NCBI GenBank assembly: GCA_945639745.1
Contig: CALZEK010000104.1
Location: 1-5,672 of the forward strand
Source: an uncultured Bacillaceae bacterium
GTDB taxonomy: Bacteria > Bacillota > Bacilli > Bacillales > Amphibacillaceae
Reading direction: 5' to 3'
Length of the DNA: 5,672 nucleotides
The notes under the pieces were generated by a model, which was not told where the DNA came from, searched no databases, and worked only from the letters and a program-made list of their open reading frames with translations. Shown piece after piece: positions 1 through 5,672 of the stretch. A program made the translations under genes and the position numbers. The number at the start of each line of letters is the position of its first letter. The stretch's first letter is position 1.

Positions 1-1193
<1,193 letters not shown>

Positions 1194-1223
1194 ATTATAA
1201 CCTCATTAGTTTACTTCAATTTT

Positions 1224-1232
1224 ATTGTATCA
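1224..1232 (-). promoter_or_regulatory. Candidate extended -10 promoter for rnmV-ksgA
   Basis: The minus strand reads TGATACAAT, an extended -10 element (TGn followed by TACAAT, five of six matches to TATAAT). No -35 match is present at 16-18 bases upstream, because that place is occupied by the yabE terminator stem. Transcription would start near 1217, giving a leader of about 24 bases that contains the rnmV GAGG site. The inference is that rnmV-ksgA have their own promoter because yabE transcripts should stop just before it. Read-through from yabE is the alternative source. Confidence 0.45.
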
Positions 1233-1275
1233 AAAAAACAAATGCCTCCGCCACTTTAAAGTGAAGGAAGCATTT
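1232..1275 (-). terminator. Strong Rho-independent terminator after yabE
   Basis: On the minus strand, the arm AAATGCTTCCTTCAC (1275-1261) is followed by loop TTTAAA (1260-1255) and the arm GTGGCGGAGGCATTT (1254-1240). The 15-position stem has one mismatch and two G-T wobbles. It is followed at once by GTTTTTTT (1239-1232). The hairpin begins 13 bases after the yabE stop, as expected for an intrinsic terminator of that gene. Confidence 0.9.
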
Positions 1276-1288
1276 ACCACTCATTTAT

Positions 1289-2476
1289 TTAATTTAATAC
1301 TTTTACTGTAACTGAACGTCTACCATAATCAAAAGCAGCACTCTTATTAGGGAAATGTAAATCAATTCTATTTCCTTTAATATCTCCACCTGTGTCCCCT
1401 GCAATAGCTTCACCATAACCTGAAACCCACACTCTTGATCCTAATGGAATGACATTAGGATCTACTGCAATCACTTTTTTATGACGGTTTTTATTTAAAT
1501 CAATTCCTGTTGCTGTCACACCTGAACAACCATAACATTCAGCTGTGTATGCAGTAGCTTCCATTGTTTTCGTTTGACCACCAGATGGTGCTTTTGTTGA
1601 TTTAGTTGTTGGTTGATTAACTTTTGTACCTATTGCAATAATTTCACTTTTAGGTTTTTCTAAAACTTTTTTATCAGTTTCTGTTCGCTTTACTTCTTTA
1701 CCATTTTCATAAACAATTTTATAGGTCTTCTCTACACTACCTGTCTGACCTTCTTGAATTAGTTTTTCTTTACCTTTTTTCAATTCACTATCTTTTTTCT
1801 TTTCTGTTTTATAATCAATTGTTTCTTCTTCGGTTATATTTTTAGTTTCAACTTCTGTTACTTTAATTTCTGCTTCATCTGTGATTTTTGTTTGGCTGCT
1901 TGGCACAAGTTTATCAGCTTTTTTTGGTTCTAATTTATTTTCTGCTAAAATTTCCTCTACTGTTCCACCTGTTGTCCATACTTTTTGTTCTTCACCCGCA
2001 TAATCAATCGAAACTTGAAATGCTTTAGTGACATTTATAACTAAGCCTTCTTCTATTTTAGATGAGGGTAGATGTGAAAGATCATCTTCATCAATAAATT
2101 CTAAATTTTCTTCTTCAAAAAAAGATTCGATATTGTCTGCTGTTGTCTGATAAGTCGTTTTTTCACCATCTATAATTAATGTTACTTCTTTTGCTGTAAT
2201 ATGCTCTATCTTCATCCCATCTTCTATTGTTTCATCAAACGAATGGGATAAATGATCTTCTTTTGTTATTTCTATATCTAAATCAGTAAGTAACTCACCC
2301 ACTGTTTCATTAGATGATTTGATAACTTCTGTTTTTCCATCTGCTGCATAAGTAATCTCTGCTTTTAAAGCATCTGTTATACCCCAAATTGAAAATACTG
2401 CGACAATTAATATACTGAAAATCGAGTAACCAGATTTTGTTTTTAGTGCCATAATAGGTTTAATAAAATTTTTCAC
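1289..2476 (-). CDS. yabE: YabE-type cell-wall protein: membrane anchor, DUF348 repeats, G5 domain, 3D domain
   Basis: This is a resuscitation-promoting-factor-like cell-wall protein. Proteins with a 3D domain have a double-psi barrel related to MltA lytic transglycosylases and are thought to cleave peptidoglycan. From the GTG start it has 395 residues: a basic N-terminus, one hydrophobic segment (about 17-34, signal anchor or signal peptide), three DUF348 repeats (about 41-95, 97-151, 153-207), a G5 domain (about 208-285), a Thr/Ser/Pro/Gly-rich linker, and a C-terminal 3D domain (about 305-395). The name-giving aspartates appear in AVDPNVIPLG (D339), GDTGGD (D361) and RIDLHF (D372); a CYGC pair precedes TATG. 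The open frame extends to a TTG at 2500-2498, but that codon sits at the predicted transcription start and leaves the ribosome binding site inside the gene, so GTG at 2476-2474 is preferred. Order and architecture match B. subtilis YabE (437 residues); the enzymatic activity is inferred from the family. Confidence 0.93.
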   Translation of the reverse strand: MKNFIKPIMALKTKSGYSIFSILIVAVFSIWGITDALKAEITYAADGKTEVIKSSNETVGELLTDLDIEITKEDHLSHSFDETIEDGMKIEHITAKEVTLIIDGEKTTYQTTADNIESFFEEENLEFIDEDDLSHLPSSKIEEGLVINVTKAFQVSIDYAGEEQKVWTTGGTVEEILAENKLEPKKADKLVPSSQTKITDEAEIKVTEVETKNITEEETIDYKTEKKKDSELKKGKEKLIQEGQTGSVEKTYKIVYENGKEVKRTETDKKVLEKPKSEIIAIGTKVNQPTTKSTKAPSGGQTKTMEATAYTAECYGCSGVTATGIDLNKNRHKKVIAVDPNVIPLGSRVWVSGYGEAIAGDTGGDIKGNRIDLHFPNKSAAFDYGRRSVTVKVLN

Positions 2477-2485
2477 TTTAATGTT

Positions 2486-2493
2486 CTCCCCTT
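2486..2493 (-). promoter_or_regulatory. Ribosome binding site deciding the yabE start
   Basis: The minus strand reads AAGGGGAG here, 9 bases before the GTG at 2476-2474. It is the only Shine-Dalgarno-like sequence in the leader and lies downstream of the TTG at 2500, so it can serve the GTG but not the TTG. Confidence 0.85.
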
Positions 2494-2508
2494 TACACAA
2501 CTTGAACC

Positions 2509-2537
2509 ATTGTATAAAAAGGAAGATTTTAAGTCAA
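2509..2537 (-). promoter_or_regulatory. Sigma-A-type promoter of yabE
   Basis: The minus strand has TTGACT (2537-2532, five of six matches to TTGACA), a spacer of exactly 17 bases, and TACAAT (2514-2509, five of six matches to TATAAT). The start point would fall near 2502, giving a leader of about 25 bases carrying the AAGGGGAG site. No terminator was seen after tatD, so read-through from tatD may add to yabE expression. Confidence 0.85.
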
Positions 2538-2600
2538 AATCAATTCTGTTACTGTTTCTTTACATTTAGATTACAGCACACCTGATTTTATTATATATTT

Positions 2601-3365
2601 TTATAGATTATATATTCTTTCAGCATTTTTTGTTGTGATTTTTGCTAATTCATCAAGTGATATTTCTTTAACGCGCGCAATTTCTTCAGCAATTAATTTT
2701 ACATAGGCAGGCTCATTTCTTTTACCCCGATACGGGTGGGGTGTTAAATAAGGTGAATCAGTTTCAATTAACAATTTATCTAAAGGAATGGCTTTTGCTA
2801 CTTCTCTTACCTCGGGTGCATTTTTAAATGTGACAGGTCCAGCTAGTGAAATATAAAAGTTCATCGCCACATAATCTTTAATATCTTCAATGGGACTACT
2901 ATAGCAATGCATGATTCCCCCTACTTCTTTAGCATTTTCTTCAATTAATATTTGCTTAATATCTTCACTGGCTTTGCGATTATGAATAATAATTGGCAAA
3001 TTAACTTTTTTAGCTAAATTGATTTGTTCTCTAAAAACCTTTTTTTGAATATCTTTTGGAGATTTATCCCAATGATAATCCAAGCCCATTTCTCCTAATG
3101 CAACTACTTTTGGATGATGACTCAATTCTTCTAACCAGATTAATTTTTCAGCAGTATAGTCAATCGCATCTACAGGATGCCATCCCACCGCGGCGTATAT
3201 ATTTTCATAAGCTTCAGCAATTTCAATTGCTAAAGGAATTGTTTCATCATCAAAACCAATAATTGTCATTTGGCTAACGCCTGCGTTAAATGCACGCTCG
3301 ATAACTTCTGTACGATCTTCTTTATATTGTTTCACATTTAAATGCATATGTGTATCAAATAACAT
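2601..3365 (-). CDS. tatD (yabD): TatD-family metal-dependent deoxyribonuclease/hydrolase (YabD)
   Basis: This is a TatD-family TIM-barrel protein of the amidohydrolase superfamily. Characterised members are metal-dependent DNases with 3'-5' exonuclease activity; the exact role of the Bacillales protein at this locus is less certain. All metal ligands expected for the family are visible: the N-terminal HxH in DTHMHLN (H6, H8), E92 in GEMGLDYHW, H128 in IIIHNR, H153 in IMHCYSS and D203 in ETDSPYLTPHP. The 254-residue length matches B. subtilis YabD (255). The ATG is preceded by AAAGGAA at 3379-3373, seven bases away. The gene follows metS by 70 bases with a hairpin between, and a separate yabE promoter lies downstream. 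No convincing promoter of its own was seen, so its transcription probably comes from metS through partial read-through. There is no signal peptide, so the protein should be cytoplasmic. Confidence 0.96.
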   Translation of the reverse strand: MLFDTHMHLNVKQYKEDRTEVIERAFNAGVSQMTIIGFDDETIPLAIEIAEAYENIYAAVGWHPVDAIDYTAEKLIWLEELSHHPKVVALGEMGLDYHWDKSPKDIQKKVFREQINLAKKVNLPIIIHNRKASEDIKQILIEENAKEVGGIMHCYSSPIEDIKDYVAMNFYISLAGPVTFKNAPEVREVAKAIPLDKLLIETDSPYLTPHPYRGKRNEPAYVKLIAEEIARVKEISLDELAKITTKNAERIYNL

Positions 3366-3384
3366 TTTTAACTTCCTTTCTTTT

Positions 3385-3428
3385 AAAAAGTAAAAACCAA
3401 CAAACTACAGATGAGTATGTTGGTTTTT
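3385..3428 (-). terminator. Terminator-like hairpin between metS and tatD
   Basis: The arms AAAAACCAACA (3392-3402) and TGTTGGTTTTT (3418-3428) form a perfect 11-base-pair stem around a 15-base loop, which may itself close with ACT/AGT. On the minus strand the 3' arm ends in GGTTTTT and is followed by ACTTTTT, so it can act as an intrinsic terminator beginning 8 bases after the metS stop. Its G-C core is short (CCAACA/TGTTGG), so termination may be partial. It lies in the leader of tatD, ending before the ribosome binding site at 3379-3373. Confidence 0.75.
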
Positions 3429-3435
3429 AAATTAT

Positions 3436-5408
<1,973 letters not shown>

Positions 5409-5439
5409 ATGTACATATACGCATTAGTAAATTATTACT

Positions 5440-5468
5440 ATTGTAACGCGTTTATCATGATAATTCCA
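5440..5468 (-). promoter_or_regulatory. Candidate metS promoter with weak -35
   Basis: The minus strand has TACAAT (5445-5440, five of six matches to TATAAT). At a 17-base spacing the -35 position reads TGGAAT (5468-5463), only three of six matches to TTGACA. The start point would be near 5433, giving a leader of about 45 bases. A second possible -10, CATAAT (5473-5468), also lacks a good -35. The position is plausible but not certain; the weak -35 and the overlapping palindrome would fit a regulated promoter. Confidence 0.4.
5452..5463. repeat. Perfect 12-base palindrome in the metS promoter region
   Basis: TTATCATGATAA reads identically on both strands and falls within the spacer, touching the -35 position, of the candidate metS promoter. 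Position and symmetry would suit an operator for a dimeric repressor, but I do not recognise it as the site of a particular regulator. In AT-rich intergenic DNA short palindromes also arise by chance. Confidence 0.4.
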
Positions 5469-5493
5469 TTATGGTAATAACTGTTCTTAAATA

Positions 5494-5522
5494 TTGACAC
5501 ATTAACTTTTGATTGATACTAT
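5494..5522 (+). promoter_or_regulatory. Promoter of abrB (extended -10)
   Basis: The plus strand has a perfect TTGACA (5494-5499), a 17-base spacer, and TACTAT (5517-5522, four of six matches) preceded by TGA to form an extended -10. Transcription would start near 5529, leaving a leader of about 105 bases. A second candidate -10, TATAAT at 5548-5553 preceded directly by TG, has only a weak -35 (GCAACA, 5525-5530). B. subtilis abrB is also known to have two close promoters. Confidence 0.75.
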
Positions 5523-5617
5523 AAGCAACATAAAAGTTTTCACTATGTATAATTATTATTTATACTGCAACAGGTTTAAAAATAGATTTACAAGATAGAC
5601 AGTTTAATTCCAGAAGG

Positions 5618-5624
5618 AAAGGAG
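5618..5624 (+). promoter_or_regulatory. Ribosome binding site of abrB
   Basis: AAAGGAG lies 9 bases before the ATG at 5634, within a purine-rich run that starts at about 5612. The spacing supports that ATG as the start. Confidence 0.85.
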
Positions 5625-5633
5625 AGACTATTT

Positions 5634-5672
5634 ATGAAATCTACTGGCATGGTAAGAAAAGTTGACGAATTA
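5634..5672 (+). CDS. abrB: Transition-state regulator AbrB, N-terminal 13 codons (cut by window edge)
   Basis: AbrB is a small dimeric or tetrameric DNA-binding protein with a swapped-hairpin (SpoVT/AbrB) fold that represses many stationary-phase genes in Bacillus during exponential growth. Only MKSTGMVRKVDEL is visible, which differs from the B. subtilis N-terminus (KSTGIVRKVDEL) at one residue, isoleucine to methionine. B. subtilis AbrB is annotated as beginning MFMKSTG; here the codon matching the first Met is CTA, so the start must be the second Met, consistent with the AAAGGAG site 9 bases upstream. The position, divergent from metS, is as in B. subtilis. A paralogue such as Abh shares this N-terminal motif, but the neighbourhood favours AbrB itself. 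The rest of the protein, about 80 residues in the family, lies outside the window. Confidence 0.92.
   Translation, partial: MKSTGMVRKVDEL

Noticed and set aside
1194..1219. TATAAT directly before the rnmV ATG, with TTGAAG upstream, on the minus strand
   Set aside because: The spacing is only 14 bases and transcription would begin inside rnmV. The TGATACAAT element at 1232-1224 is better placed.
1200..1330. Antisense promoter for yabE on the plus strand, as reported for B. subtilis (ECF sigma-dependent antisense RNA)
   Set aside because: I looked for a TGAAAC-type -35 with CGTC at 16-17 bases. CGTC occurs at 1317-1320, but no properly spaced -35 lies before it.
2540..2600. Terminator after tatD
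   Set aside because: Short repeats (CTGT/ACAG) are present but do not form a stable stem followed by a T-run on the minus strand.
3056..3262. Open frame of 68 codons on the plus strand
   Set aside because: It is antisense to tatD, Gln/Leu-rich in the way of reverse-frame shadows, with no ribosome binding site or domain.

Overview
This window is a conserved chromosomal housekeeping block from an AT-rich Gram-positive bacterium of the Bacillales, most likely Bacillaceae. The assignment rests on gene order: abrB reads rightward and divergently from a leftward run metS - tatD (yabD) - yabE - rnmV - ksgA (rsmA), the arrangement found near the replication origin of Bacillus subtilis. Strong AGGAGG-type ribosome binding sites, codon choice rich in A/T, and protein sequences close to the B. 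subtilis versions agree with this. The species cannot be named from the sequence alone.

Layout from left to right: 1-625 holds most of ksgA (16S rRNA dimethyltransferase, C-terminal end outside the window); 618-1193 rnmV (5S rRNA maturase M5), which overlaps the ksgA start by 8 bases; 1194-1288 a strong intrinsic terminator for yabE, abutted by a candidate extended -10 promoter for rnmV-ksgA; 1289-2476 yabE (membrane-anchored DUF348-G5-3D cell-wall protein); 2477-2600 a clear sigma-A-type promoter for yabE; 2601-3365 tatD (metal-dependent nuclease); 3366-3435 a hairpin between metS and tatD; 3436-5388 metS (methionyl-tRNA synthetase); 5389-5633 a divergent regulatory region; 5634-5672 the first 13 codons of abrB.

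The signals suggest the leftward run is not one uniform operon. It looks like three units: metS (with partial read-through into tatD), yabE from its own promoter, and rnmV-ksgA, which are translationally coupled. metS, rnmV and ksgA all serve translation (tRNA charging, 5S processing, 16S modification). yabE serves cell-wall remodelling and abrB is a transition-state regulator.

I found no mobile element, CRISPR array, tRNA, rRNA, T-box or other recognisable riboswitch, and no gene of a new type. The points worth checking are regulatory: the fused terminator/promoter, the metS-tatD hairpin, the palindrome in the metS promoter region, and the correct yabE start.
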